Shown piece after piece: positions 27,686-37,067 of a DNA stretch of 64,000 nt. Location: the NCBI GenBank assembly GCA_017461545.1, contig JAFTXP010000003.1, positions 1-64,000 on the forward strand. The letters run 5' to 3'. Below the pieces are notes generated by a model that saw only the letters and a list, made by a program, of their open reading frames with translations, was not told where the DNA came from and did not search any database. The stretch comes from Clostridia bacterium. Lineage in GTDB: Bacteria > Bacillota > Clostridia > UBA1212. A program made the translations under genes and the position numbers. Position 1 is the stretch's first letter. Every line of letters begins with the position of its first letter.

Positions 27686-28549
27686 TCAGACAGTATCCAT
27701 AAACGTCTTTTCAACTCTGCTGAACAAAATTATTCCGAAGAATAAAACTACAAGAGTAATTGCCCAGCTGATAAGATAATACATTAAATTAAAACTACCG
27801 ACACCGAGGTAAGCATATCGCATAGTTTCTATTACAGGAGTCATCGGATTGAGCATATAAACTTGTCCCCAAGTACTTCCTAGCTTTTCTATAACAATAT
27901 CTGATGAATAAGCTACCGGTGTGGCATACATCCAAAGCTGAACTCCGAATGAAACTAACATCGCTAAATCTCTGTACTTAGTGGTCAAAGCTGATACGAT
28001 TACACCGAAGCCCAATCCCAACATAGCCATTTGGATGATTATCAAAGGTGTAAGCGCCATATATCCCCAGGAAGGTGTGAATTCGCCTTGCACAAGATAA
28101 AATACCCAGAAGCACATAAAGAAAACAAACTGGATGGCAAACGATATGAGCTGAGTGAGTACTGTAGATATCGGCATAACTAGTCTTGGAAAATATACCT
28201 TACCCATAATAGCGCTGTTACTTATAAATGTATTTGATGTAGAAACTAAACAACTGGAAAAATACGCCCATGTAATGTTTGCGCTCATGTAAAACACCAA
28301 GTTCGGCGTACCGGTGTCGTTAAGACCTGCAATGTTGCCGAATATTACAGAGAATATAACCGTTGTCAAAAATGGTTGAATTATTGCCCAAAGAGGTCCT
28401 AATATGGTTTGCTTGTAAAGGGAAGTAAAGTTTCTTTTTACAAAGAGCATAATAAGATCTTTGTATCTGAACAATCCCTTGATATCAATATCAAACCATC
28501 CGGTTTTGGGTTTGATGACAGTCATCCATTGTTTTTCTTGATTTTCCAA
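27686..28549 (-). CDS. Wzm-type permease of the polysaccharide ABC exporter
   Basis: This ABC-2 type membrane protein of 287 residues has about six hydrophobic segments. Near the N-terminus is LFVKRNFTSLYKQTILGPLWAIIQPF, the conserved amphipathic and first-span region of Wzm/TagG-like permeases, and near the C-terminus is VYMLNPMTPVIETMRYAYLG. It pairs with the adjacent Wzt ATPase. TTG 28549 is preceded by AGGAG at about 9 bp; ATG 28525 is an alternative start. It is the only exporter channel in the locus. Confidence 0.92.
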   Translation of the reverse strand: MENQEKQWMTVIKPKTGWFDIDIKGLFRYKDLIMLFVKRNFTSLYKQTILGPLWAIIQPFLTTVIFSVIFGNIAGLNDTGTPNLVFYMSANITWAYFSSCLVSTSNTFISNSAIMGKVYFPRLVMPISTVLTQLISFAIQFVFFMCFWVFYLVQGEFTPSWGYMALTPLIIIQMAMLGLGFGVIVSALTTKYRDLAMLVSFGVQLWMYATPVAYSSDIVIEKLGSTWGQVYMLNPMTPVIETMRYAYLGVGSFNLMYYLISWAITLVVLFFGIILFSRVEKTFMDTV

Positions 28550-28610
28550 TTTCAGTAACTCCTATTCATCATAATTAATATTGTAATGATATACCATATT
28601 ATAACATAAA

Positions 28611-29756
28611 TCAACGACGTAAAAGTTTCTTGATCTTCCTTTTCACTTTTTGCAAAAATGGTGTTTTTTTGCAAGCTTTTACGGCTTTGTCAAAATCAAT
28701 CCGGCTCTTTTTTGAAAGTGTCATCATTATTTTATCTCTGTTTTGCGGTTTTGCGACAGAACTGTAGAATGCACTGTTTGATGCAGTTATTTTCTCCTGT
28801 TTTACTGATTTATAAATTGCAGTTTCTTTTATTATATCAAAGAGTTTTCTGCCTTTTTCTGTGTATACTGTCAAAGCAGAAATGCCGGTATCGTCATTGA
28901 GTTCAGGCAGACAATTATCTATGCCCCAAAAGTCGCCGATAGTTATATCTGCAAACCTGTTGACATCTTTATTCGAACAATCATAGCAGGAGGGCCGTAA
29001 AATAAAATTATCAAGAAACAGTCTCATATACGGGTCGTCAGGAAAAATTCTGACATATGAGTTGTTCTTTGAATCTATCCTCATGGAAAATGTTGCCCAA
29101 CCGTTAGTTTTGTCACGGAAGTTTACTTTTGTCACGGTGTCATTGCCCGCAACGCTTTTTAAGTATTTTTGCCAGACCATAGGTGAAGGTACTCCGTGGC
29201 AGATAATGTCTATCAGAATAAGATTTTCATAATCTTGTCCCAGGTATGTGCGAAGTGCATTTACCTGGCAGGGCGTACCGGAAAATAAAAAGAGCCTACC
29301 GGACAAAACAATTTTTTTGATTTCAGAGAAAGTGTTATGTACAGTGCTTTGCAGGTACTTACTTGTTTGGATTTTGTATAAATCGTCGCAGTTGTCAATT
29401 ATTATGTGCTGAACCGCCCAATTTTCATCAAATGCTGCACCGCAGACCGCACCGCCGTTTTCGAGTACATATTTTGCTAATAAGTTGAAACAGCCGCCGC
29501 TGGAGCTTGCCTGTTTTGCAACGGAGTCTTTCGAGTAAATTGCATAACAATCCATAAAGGATTCTCTTTTTTTGTCCTGATTTGACGGACATTTTGATAT
29601 GCATTTCTTGCATTTTTTGCATAAAGAGTAATCCACAGACGGATACAGGAATCCTTCTGTGTCACGATTCATTTTAATTGCTTCAAATTCACATACATTT
29701 GCGCAAACACCGCAGCCTGTACATTTGCTTTTGTTTTTTATAACCGTGTCAATCAT
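28611..29756 (-). CDS. Ferredoxin-type / F420-hydrogenase beta-subunit-like protein
   Basis: A 381-residue protein with two 4Fe-4S motifs at the N-terminus (CTGCGVCANVC and CKKCKKCISKC). Then comes a coenzyme F420 hydrogenase/dehydrogenase beta-subunit-like core, with FSGTPCQVNALR, DIICHGVPSP and later CYDCSNKDVNRFADITIGDFWG. Proteins of this kind often sit next to polysaccharide pyruvyl transferases in surface-glycan loci, as here. The redox reaction is unknown and a role in sugar modification is inferred from that pairing. Confidence 0.8.
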   Translation of the reverse strand: MIDTVIKNKSKCTGCGVCANVCEFEAIKMNRDTEGFLYPSVDYSLCKKCKKCISKCPSNQDKKRESFMDCYAIYSKDSVAKQASSSGGCFNLLAKYVLENGGAVCGAAFDENWAVQHIIIDNCDDLYKIQTSKYLQSTVHNTFSEIKKIVLSGRLFLFSGTPCQVNALRTYLGQDYENLILIDIICHGVPSPMVWQKYLKSVAGNDTVTKVNFRDKTNGWATFSMRIDSKNNSYVRIFPDDPYMRLFLDNFILRPSCYDCSNKDVNRFADITIGDFWGIDNCLPELNDDTGISALTVYTEKGRKLFDIIKETAIYKSVKQEKITASNSAFYSSVAKPQNRDKIMMTLSKKSRIDFDKAVKACKKTPFLQKVKRKIKKLLRR

Positions 29757-29777
29757 TGTGTGAATACTCCGTATGTT

Positions 29778-30866
29778 TTATATATTTAATGCCTTTTTCA
29801 AATACACGAATGCCTTTTGGCGTTCTTGTTCGATTGCTTCGTCAACATCTGTATAGTCACAGTCAATGATTCGTTCAGGCGGCTCGCTTATATTTCCGAG
29901 GCACCATTTACCGATATGAATTTTGTCTAATAATTCCTGTGTTCTGCTGCTCATGTTTAAATCTTTTCTTTCGAATATTCTGAAAGGTTGTTTGAATATG
30001 ATTGAAAAAACGCTTGCGTGAAAAGAATCAGTGATAACTGCTTTAGCATGCGAAATCAGGTAAACAAATTCTTGCGGATCGGCGCAGAAATATTTGGGAT
30101 CAGGAATTTCTACCCACTGAGCACAACCTGATTTTAAGGTAACTACTTCACAGTCATGTAACTCAGATGCTGATTTTATATATTCTTTTATATCATCTGA
30201 GAGAGATGATATAAAATAAACTACTATAAAATCTTTTTTAGGCAGATTTTTAGGTTTCTTTGCAAATTTTACCCATTTTTGTCTATCAAGCATAAGAGTA
30301 GGATCAATTGTGGTTTCAGGTCTTGTATCGCAGTGCTTTTCGATGATGTCTGCTCCTTGTGTTTCTCTTACCGAGATGTTGCTGAAGTCTTTGACCGAGT
30401 TTGCAAAAAAAACTTTGAATTCTTCCGGGATTTTATCCGTGCCTATACTGGCTGAGTATGCTATTTTTTTTTCGGCAGGTACAAAGGTAAGAAACATAAG
30501 GTCTCTGTATTCTACTATATCTTTGAAGTAAAGATTCCATACTTGATCAGAACCAACTGAAAACATATCATAGCCTGATATGTCAAATTTTTCGCCGCAT
30601 TTATATTTTTTTTTGCTGAAATTTATTTTCTGTTTGTTGAATATACAAAACTTATCTCGTTTTTGTAAATGATAGATTTTTTTTCTCAGAATTTTTGCTT
30701 TTATAAAATGTAAGAGTAAAAGTTTTACAGTACAATTATATTCTGTATCATATGCAATGGTTTCTGCGCGGCATCCCATTTTCCGGAAAACCTCTTGTAC
30801 GGCATAGTTCTGTAATCTGTTGCCGTAGTTTGCTCCCTGTGCTATTGTCACAATACCGATTTTCAT
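29778..30866 (-). CDS. Polysaccharide pyruvyl transferase family protein
   Basis: About 362 residues. The N-terminus MKIGIVTIAQGANYGNRLQNYAVQEVF matches the pyruvyl transferase family, and the C-terminal half has YFISSLSDDI, VYLISHAKAVITDSFHASVFSIIF, where the H and surrounding SFH motif are conserved. Such enzymes transfer pyruvate from PEP to a sugar, making ketals. The ATG at 30866 is 7 bp from AGGTGA; TTG at 30872 is an alternative. It lies 21 bp before the ferredoxin-type gene and probably works with it. Confidence 0.87.
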   Translation of the reverse strand: MKIGIVTIAQGANYGNRLQNYAVQEVFRKMGCRAETIAYDTEYNCTVKLLLLHFIKAKILRKKIYHLQKRDKFCIFNKQKINFSKKKYKCGEKFDISGYDMFSVGSDQVWNLYFKDIVEYRDLMFLTFVPAEKKIAYSASIGTDKIPEEFKVFFANSVKDFSNISVRETQGADIIEKHCDTRPETTIDPTLMLDRQKWVKFAKKPKNLPKKDFIVVYFISSLSDDIKEYIKSASELHDCEVVTLKSGCAQWVEIPDPKYFCADPQEFVYLISHAKAVITDSFHASVFSIIFKQPFRIFERKDLNMSSRTQELLDKIHIGKWCLGNISEPPERIIDCDYTDVDEAIEQERQKAFVYLKKALNI

Positions 30867-30986
30867 ATGCAATTCACCTAAAAATTATTTATGGAATTAA
30901 CTCAAATGTGCGACGATTATACGCTATATTTAAATATATTTTAATATATATTAAGGAAAAAAACAATGAGATAAGTATCCTGTTTT

Positions 30987-31991
30987 TTACAAATAAATTA
31001 TCCTGAAATGATACAACCATGTCAAAATCCTTGACTTATATATTTTTATCAGCTTTTTATGATAAGATTTTTCAAGATCAATTTTTGAACGACAGTGTTG
31101 AAAGCCCGGAAGAAATACATACTTAAAACTTTTCTTAAGCTTTTCGTGTTTACTCAATTCTTCTGCCTTGAAAATATCGCTTAAAGTATTAATGTATCTG
31201 TCGCAGAAAAGATTATAGAAGTTTTCGTTTAATACTGCATCTGAAATATGTAAATTTAAAAAAAGTTCTTCCTCTTCGAGGAATATCATTTCGGCTGCCG
31301 CAATTTCTTTATCAATATTTCGCGCAGTCAGACAATTTTCGTTTTGCCTTACATATGTGTAAAGAATTTTGTTAAGGAATATTGTTTTACCACAGGTATG
31401 AGTCAAATATTGAAAGTTAAACATGACATCCTCACCCATGCTCAGAGCCTCGTCAAATCTTAAACAATTCTTTTTTATGGTTTCTGCAGAATATATTTTA
31501 TTCCAAAGGGAATAGAGAAAACCGACATCGTCTATTGACGGTAAATCCTCTTTGCTCAGGAGGACGTAGTTTTTGTCAGAGAGTTGCACATGTGATAAAG
31601 TAAAAATATACTCAGGTGTGTTGGTCAGCAAATCGATATTTTTTACGGCACAAAAAGGAAGCCGGTCGGGGAATTTTTCTATGCATAGCACCAATTCTCC
31701 GCACCAGTCGCGGTGGGGGATATCGTCTACATCACAAAACATTATGTATTCTCCGCTCGCAACATCAAGACCTGCGTTGCGTGCAGAGCTTACGCCGCCG
31801 TTTTCCTTTGTGAGAATTTTTACTCGGGAATCTCTTTGCTGAATTTCTTTGAGTATGTCCGGAGTATTGTCACTTGAACCATCATCTACAAAAATGATTT
31901 GGATGTTCTTGTATGATTGTGCCATAAGAGCATCAGCACATTTATTTATATAATTTTCGCCGTTATATACGGGAACAATTATACTAATCAA
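30987..31991 (-). CDS. GT2 family glycosyltransferase, minus strand
   Basis: A GT-A enzyme of about 334 residues starting at TTG 31991, with GGGAGTG just upstream; the in-frame ATG at 32006 has no ribosome site. It reads ISIIVPVYNGENYIN, VDDGSSDNTPDIL and KENGGVSSARNAGLDVASGEYIMFCDVDDI. It is a paralogue of the proteins at 25107 and 44915. It leads the minus-strand set that continues with the pyruvyl transferase and exporter genes. Confidence 0.87.
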   Translation of the reverse strand: MISIIVPVYNGENYINKCADALMAQSYKNIQIIFVDDGSSDNTPDILKEIQQRDSRVKILTKENGGVSSARNAGLDVASGEYIMFCDVDDIPHRDWCGELVLCIEKFPDRLPFCAVKNIDLLTNTPEYIFTLSHVQLSDKNYVLLSKEDLPSIDDVGFLYSLWNKIYSAETIKKNCLRFDEALSMGEDVMFNFQYLTHTCGKTIFLNKILYTYVRQNENCLTARNIDKEIAAAEMIFLEEEELFLNLHISDAVLNENFYNLFCDRYINTLSDIFKAEELSKHEKLKKSFKYVFLPGFQHCRSKIDLEKSYHKKLIKIYKSRILTWLYHFRIIYL

Positions 31992-32024
31992 GAAAAACAC
32001 TCCCATCTTGTAAAATTCTTTATA

Positions 32025-32053
32025 ATTATATCAATCGTCGGATTTTAGGACAA
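32025..32053 (-). promoter_or_regulatory. Promoter of the minus-strand export and pyruvylation operon
   Basis: On the minus strand TTGTCC (32053-32048) and TATAAT (32030-32025) are separated by 17 bp, about 34 bp upstream of the TTG start at 31991. Confidence 0.65.
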
Positions 32054-32103
32054 CAAAAAGTTCATGACGATCTAAAATTAACTTTACCCCCGCCAAAAAT
32101 TTG

Positions 32104-32132
32104 TTGAAATAACAACAATAATAATGTATATT
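32104..32132 (+). promoter_or_regulatory. Promoter for the GT32-like gene
   Basis: TTGAAA at 32104-32109 and TATATT at 32127-32132 are 17 bp apart. An inverted repeat TTGTTG/CAACAA overlaps the -35 region, a possible operator. Confidence 0.55.
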
Positions 32133-32195
32133 ACAGTCATTCAATATAAAAGACATGAATTGTAAATCAGTTGATATTTTTCATTAGGAGAAGCT

Positions 32196-32963
32196 ATGAT
32201 TCCAAAAATATTACATTATTGTTGGTTTGGCGGTGCAGAAAAAACTAAATTACAAAAAAAGTGTATTGAAAGTTGGAAAAAGCACTGTCCCGATTATGAA
32301 ATAATTGAGTGGAATGAAAAAAATTTTGATGTCAATTGCAATGCCTACTGCAAGGAAATGTACAGGAATAAAAAATGGGCATTTCTGTCGGATTACGCAC
32401 GTTTGAAAATTATATATGATAATGGTGGTATCTATATTGACACGGATGTCGAACTTTTAAAATCCTTTGATGATTTACTTTATAAAGATGCTTTCATGGG
32501 AGAAGAACAGACCGGAAGAATAGCTACAGGACTGTCATTCGGCGCGGTCAAAGGTCATTATGCAATTAAAGAAAATGCAGAGTACTATGAAAAACAAAGC
32601 ATTCCTTCGACTGCCATATGCGTAGATATTACTACAGATATTTTCAAAAAATACGGATATATTGGTTGCGATAAAACCCCAGTCTTAATAAACGGAGTAA
32701 TGATATATCCAGAGGAGTATTTTTGCCCGTACAGTTACTTTACCGGAGAAAAAAATATAACAAAAAACACATATTCTGTTCACCACTACGAGGGGTCTTG
32801 GGAATCAGACGAGAAAAAGAAAAAACATAAAAAGGAAATTCGTAAGGAGAAGATCGAAAGAAGAATAGACTATATCAAGCATATTCCGAATCGCCTAATT
32901 CGTAAGCTGTTAGGGAAAAAAAGATATAAAAAATTAAAAGACTCTGTGAAAAAAAGTCCGTAG
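32196..32963 (+). CDS. GT32 family glycosyltransferase (OCH1-like)
   Basis: A 255-residue enzyme. The N-terminus MIPKILHYCWFGGAEKTKLQKKCIESWKK and the motif AFLSDYARLKIIYDNGGIYIDTDVELL are typical of the GT32 sugar-binding DXD family, with DTD as the metal motif at about residue 85. It has no membrane span, and the C-terminus is very basic. It is monocistronic, between its own promoter and a strong hairpin. Confidence 0.87.
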   Translation: MIPKILHYCWFGGAEKTKLQKKCIESWKKHCPDYEIIEWNEKNFDVNCNAYCKEMYRNKKWAFLSDYARLKIIYDNGGIYIDTDVELLKSFDDLLYKDAFMGEEQTGRIATGLSFGAVKGHYAIKENAEYYEKQSIPSTAICVDITTDIFKKYGYIGCDKTPVLINGVMIYPEEYFCPYSYFTGEKNITKNTYSVHHYEGSWESDEKKKKHKKEIRKEKIERRIDYIKHIPNRLIRKLLGKKRYKKLKDSVKKSP

Positions 32964-32978
32964 AAGTTTAATGATAAG

Positions 32979-33010
32979 GCCGCCCATGATTTTATTTTAT
33001 CATGGGCGGC
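32979..33010 (+). terminator. Terminator hairpin after the GT32 gene
   Basis: A perfect 12-bp GC-rich stem (32979-32990 and 32999-33010) with an 8-nt T-rich loop lies 15 bp past the stop codon. The T-tract after the stem is weak. Confidence 0.65.
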
Positions 33011-33049
33011 TGTAATTATGGCGAAAAAGAAAATTCGTTCACATAATAT

Positions 33050-33078
33050 TTGCGAACTTTAGCAAAGCATTGTATAAT
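33050..33078 (+). promoter_or_regulatory. Promoter upstream of the second Wzt-like gene
   Basis: TTGCGA at 33050-33055 and TATAAT at 33073-33078 are 17 bp apart, 53 bp upstream of the start codon at 33132. Confidence 0.6.
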
Positions 33079-33131
33079 AAAAATGTATAGTTGTACCTAA
33101 GTAGCATAATTTTCATTCACGGGGATTATTT

Positions 33132-34421
33132 ATGAGTGATTTTGCTGTAAAATTTGAAAATGTATACAAAGAATATCGTCTCGGCGCAATCGGGGGCGGT
33201 ACTTTGCGTGATGATTTGCAGAGTTTTATGGCTCGCATCCGTGGAAAAGAAGACCCAAATCTTAAAATCGGTGATACAGGCGGAAAAAGAAATGACAAGT
33301 TTTTGGCTCTTAATGATATTTCTTTTGAAATAGAAAAGGGCAGCGCTGTAGGAATAATAGGACATAACGGCGCCGGGAAGTCCACACTTCTTAAGTTGCT
33401 TTCAAGAGTTACCGCTCCGACAAAGGGAAACATTTATGTGAATGGCAGAATTGCGAGTATGCTTGAGGTTGGTACAGGTTTTCACCCGGAACTTTCGGGC
33501 AGGGAGAACGTATATTTGAACGGCGCTATTCTGGGTATGTCAAAAGCTGAGATAAGCAGAAAGTTTGACGAGATTGTGTCGTTTGCAGAGATGGAGCAGT
33601 TTATTGATACACCGGTAAAAAGATATTCAAGCGGCATGTATGTAAAGCTTGCATTTGCTGTTGCTGCGCATCTTGACTCGGAGATTCTTGTGATGGACGA
33701 AGTTCTTGCTGTCGGCGATATGAAATTCCAGCAGAAGTGTCTCGGAAAAATGGGCGATGCTGCTGATAAAGAAGGCAGAACAGTTCTTTATGTAAGCCAC
33801 AATATGAATACTATCCGTCAGCTTTGTGACCGATGTGTTGTATTGGAACACGGAAAACTTGTGTATGACGGAGATGTTGAGGACGGCATAGGTGTTTATA
33901 TGAATCAGGGTGCGGGCTCTACTGCGGTGTTCCATGATTTTACTGATGCGAGACGTCCCGATATTGACTTTGGACAGAAAATTTTTCTTGAAAGCTTTAC
34001 TTTTTTAGGTAAAGAATCAAGTGTTTTCCTTCCGAAAGAAAAGATGAGATTCAGTATCAGGTGGAGAGCGAATCAATCGATAGAAGATATAAGAATACGT
34101 CTTGAAATTTTGTTTGCCGACTCGACTCCTGCCGGCATGACAGAATCAAAGGCGTTTAAAAATGCTGTAGCCGGCGAGGTTTACGACAGCGAGTTTGAGT
34201 TTGATATATCAAATATCGCTCCCGGCAGATACTATTTTAAGATAGATGTTTTTACTATGAATGAGTTCGGTACACATTCGAGTGTCGATCATCCGCTTCA
34301 GTATGTATATTTCGACATCGAAGAGGACAACCGTGATTCGCTGATTTGGCAGCATAACTATTGGGGACATGTAAAACTTAACGGACTTCAGTGTATTGAT
34401 ACCGTGAGTATAGAAGAGTAA
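33132..34421 (+). CDS. Second Wzt-type ATPase, without its own permease
   Basis: A 429-residue ABC ATPase, very close to the one at 26416 over the nucleotide-binding domain: EYRLGAIGGGTLRDDLQSF, GHNGAGKSTLLKLLSRVTAPT, MLEVGTGFHPELSGRENVYLNGAILGM and SSGMYVKLAFAVAAHL. The C-terminal domain (after about 270) differs in sequence and is longer, with a DARRPDIDFGQKIFLESF start and RFSIRWRAN. No permease gene adjoins it. It may share the Wzm at 27686, so that each ATPase selects a different glycan end. Confidence 0.9.
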   Translation: MSDFAVKFENVYKEYRLGAIGGGTLRDDLQSFMARIRGKEDPNLKIGDTGGKRNDKFLALNDISFEIEKGSAVGIIGHNGAGKSTLLKLLSRVTAPTKGNIYVNGRIASMLEVGTGFHPELSGRENVYLNGAILGMSKAEISRKFDEIVSFAEMEQFIDTPVKRYSSGMYVKLAFAVAAHLDSEILVMDEVLAVGDMKFQQKCLGKMGDAADKEGRTVLYVSHNMNTIRQLCDRCVVLEHGKLVYDGDVEDGIGVYMNQGAGSTAVFHDFTDARRPDIDFGQKIFLESFTFLGKESSVFLPKEKMRFSIRWRANQSIEDIRIRLEILFADSTPAGMTESKAFKNAVAGEVYDSEFEFDISNIAPGRYYFKIDVFTMNEFGTHSSVDHPLQYVYFDIEEDNRDSLIWQHNYWGHVKLNGLQCIDTVSIEE

Positions 34422-34434
34422 AGGAAATTGTTAT

Positions 34435-35442
34435 ATGCGGACTGTTAAAATTAAGTTTGTGGGTTTTTGGGGGCATCTGCAACCGGAGGAAATGCACATT
34501 TACAACATTCTGAAAAAACATTATAACGTAGAGATTTGTGACGACCCGGACTATATAATTTGCTCGATGTTCGGCGATTTGTACGATTACTGTTTCTATG
34601 ACGGCATCAGAATTTTCTATTCGGGAGAGAACTATACGCCTGATTTCAGTTTGGTGGATTATGCCATAGGTTTTGACAATCTGAAGTACCATGACAGATT
34701 CCTGCAGTTTCCGGAGGCTTTAAAGTACAGGCATTATCTGAAACAGGCGGAGGACAAGCACAAGGATATAGAAGATGACTTTCTGAAAAATAAAACGAAA
34801 TTTGCAAACTTTATCTTCTCTCACGAATCCGAAAAGGGCGAAAGAGAAAAGATATTTGAATTGCTTTCAAAGTATAAAAAAGTTGACTCTGTCGGAACAT
34901 TTTTGAATAACTCGGAGACCGGTTATGTAGCTGACGATTATGACAAGAAACTGGATTTTCTTGCTGAGTGCAAGTTTACAATAGCGTTTGAGAGCACGGA
35001 GCTGGAGGATTTTTATACGGAGAAAATTATTCATGCATTCGGTGCAAAGACGGTTCCGATTTATTTCGGAAATAAGAATATAAATGACATATTCAACCCT
35101 AAAGCTTTTATAAACTGCATGGACTTCCCGAGTCTGGAGGCAGCTGCGGAGTATGTGGCTAAAGTTGATCAGGATGATGAGTTGTACATGGAAATGCTCA
35201 GAACTCCCGCGTTTAAGGATCCCGATTATGTCGACAAAAAGTATAAAGAGCTGGAAGATTTCATCCTGAATATTTTTGAACAGGATTACGAGAAAGCATT
35301 CAGAAGGCCGCGCCATTCAGCTCCGATGTGGTGCAATGATGCGATAAAGGGTTGGATTGAAAGGTCAAGGTACGAGCAAAGAAACAGTTCAAAGTTTCTT
35401 TTCAGAATTTTAAGAAAGATAGAATCTATTTTTTATAAATAA
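34435..35442 (+). CDS. GT10 family glycosyltransferase (fucosyltransferase-like)
   Basis: A 335-residue cytoplasmic enzyme with IFYSGENYTPDFSLVDYAIGFD and CKFTIAFESTELEDFYTEKIIHAFGAKTVPIYFG. The latter is the acceptor/donor core shared by GT10 alpha-1,3/4-fucosyltransferases, with the conserved F-E-S and TEK residues. It would take GDP-fucose or a related GDP-deoxysugar. No GDP-fucose genes are in the window, so the donor must come from elsewhere. It lies 13 bp behind the second Wzt gene. Confidence 0.85.
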   Translation: MRTVKIKFVGFWGHLQPEEMHIYNILKKHYNVEICDDPDYIICSMFGDLYDYCFYDGIRIFYSGENYTPDFSLVDYAIGFDNLKYHDRFLQFPEALKYRHYLKQAEDKHKDIEDDFLKNKTKFANFIFSHESEKGEREKIFELLSKYKKVDSVGTFLNNSETGYVADDYDKKLDFLAECKFTIAFESTELEDFYTEKIIHAFGAKTVPIYFGNKNINDIFNPKAFINCMDFPSLEAAAEYVAKVDQDDELYMEMLRTPAFKDPDYVDKKYKELEDFILNIFEQDYEKAFRRPRHSAPMWCNDAIKGWIERSRYEQRNSSKFLFRILRKIESIFYK

Positions 35443-35469
35443 CAGCAATATAGATTTGAAGGGGTTTCT

Positions 35470-37047
35470 ATGTTAAAGGATTTACTCGATACAAGGAAAG
35501 ATTTGCAGAAGCATTTATTTGTCAGAGGTTTTATGATAACCAATGACAAGTTTACTGTGTCGGCCCAGTTCCCTTTCTACGGAAACTGGAAACAGCAGAA
35601 GATCGGAAACTACACATTTTGCGTTCACAATCTTCAGCAGTATTATTTTGTTGAAAGAGAAGGAAAGACTTTTTTTCTGATAGGACACGCCTATAATCCG
35701 TATACAATGGATTATGAGGAAGAAGTTATACTTACGAAGATTGCTGAGGCGTACTCCGAAGACAGAGAAGTATGGTTAAATTTTATAAATGAACTTACCG
35801 GTTTGTTTATAATAGGATATACGGAAGGTGACAATGCGGAGTTTTTACTTGATGCTTCGGGTATGCAATACGCTTGTTACGGTGTTTTTAACAAAAAAAT
35901 TTACATTGCATCGCATATGCAGCTCCTTGATGACTTGCTTGACCTAAAGAAAGATCCGTATATAGAAAAACTCATTAGATATAAATGGTACAAATATGTC
36001 TTCGGGAATTATTTCCCGGGAGACCTGACGAGATTTGTCGGTCTCAGAAGAGTTATCCCGAATACATTTGTAAGATTTGAAAAAGGACGATGTGAGTCGG
36101 AAAGATTCTATCCTAAGAAGAATCTTGATATGTGTAAAAATGAGGATGAATACATGGCTGTTGTGCATGAGGCCGCGGACATTATGCGGAATACAATGCT
36201 TCTTATATCAAAGAAATGGAAGGATGCCGGAATTTCACTGACGGGCGGTGTGGACAGTAATACGACACTTGCCGCGGCAAAAGGTCTTTACGACAAATTT
36301 ACAAGCTTCAGCTATGTTGCGCTCCCTTACGAACGGGTTGACGCGGAGGCTGCGGAAGTTATCAGTAAAGCTGTGGGAATCGAACACAAAACAATTTATG
36401 TTCCCGAGAGAAATGAGGATATAAGGGATTTTGAAGCATTCAGCAAGATTCTTCTTCACAACGACGGATATATCGGCAGAATGAAAGATCCGGATGTCAG
36501 AAAAAAGATTTTTCTAATGCAGGAAAACGTCTGTGACATAGAGGTTAAATCATGGATATCCGAGACAGTCAGAGCTTATGCTTACAAGTATTACGGCAGA
36601 AAGACGATGCCGAAAAATATGAAGCCGAGACATTACAGCGCACTTTACAAAATGTTCTTTTTCAGGAGAACATTGCTCTATAAAACAGATAAGGCCTTTG
36701 AAAAATATATTGCTGACACAAAAATAAAAGAGCATCTGTTTAACTATGACGAATCAGACTTGTTTGTGTGGGAGATGATGCACGGAGGAAAGTGCTCGAC
36801 AAATATAGGTACAATGAGATTTTGTTTTGATATAACAATTCCCTACAACAACAGAAATCTTATTGACTTGTTGCTTCGTGTGCAGCTCGAGGACAGACTG
36901 TCGGACAGACATCACCTGGATATGAAAAAGTATCTTAATGAAGACATTACGGCGCTTAATATATGTGTTGCAAACGAAAACCAGACATTCAGACGAAAGA
37001 GACTGTTAAATACAATATATAGAATAAATACGATTTTACCTTTTTAA
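35470..37047 (+). CDS. Asparagine-synthetase-like protein lacking the glutaminase Cys
   Basis: A 525-residue protein with the ATP-pyrophosphatase motif TGGVDS (258-263, for SGGxDS) and a C-terminal synthetase-like domain. The N-terminal about 180 residues keep some fold-like sequence (EEVILTKIAEAY, NELTGLFIIGY) but begin MLKD, not MC, so the catalytic Cys of class II amidotransferases is missing. It may amidate using free ammonia, act as an adenylating ligase, or depend on the full AsnB-like enzyme encoded 20 bp downstream. Such pairs are unusual in glycan loci. Confidence 0.8.
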   Translation: MLKDLLDTRKDLQKHLFVRGFMITNDKFTVSAQFPFYGNWKQQKIGNYTFCVHNLQQYYFVEREGKTFFLIGHAYNPYTMDYEEEVILTKIAEAYSEDREVWLNFINELTGLFIIGYTEGDNAEFLLDASGMQYACYGVFNKKIYIASHMQLLDDLLDLKKDPYIEKLIRYKWYKYVFGNYFPGDLTRFVGLRRVIPNTFVRFEKGRCESERFYPKKNLDMCKNEDEYMAVVHEAADIMRNTMLLISKKWKDAGISLTGGVDSNTTLAAAKGLYDKFTSFSYVALPYERVDAEAAEVISKAVGIEHKTIYVPERNEDIRDFEAFSKILLHNDGYIGRMKDPDVRKKIFLMQENVCDIEVKSWISETVRAYAYKYYGRKTMPKNMKPRHYSALYKMFFFRRTLLYKTDKAFEKYIADTKIKEHLFNYDESDLFVWEMMHGGKCSTNIGTMRFCFDITIPYNNRNLIDLLLRVQLEDRLSDRHHLDMKKYLNEDITALNICVANENQTFRRKRLLNTIYRINTILPF

Positions 37048-37067
37048 TCTTATGTGAGGGGATAGTT

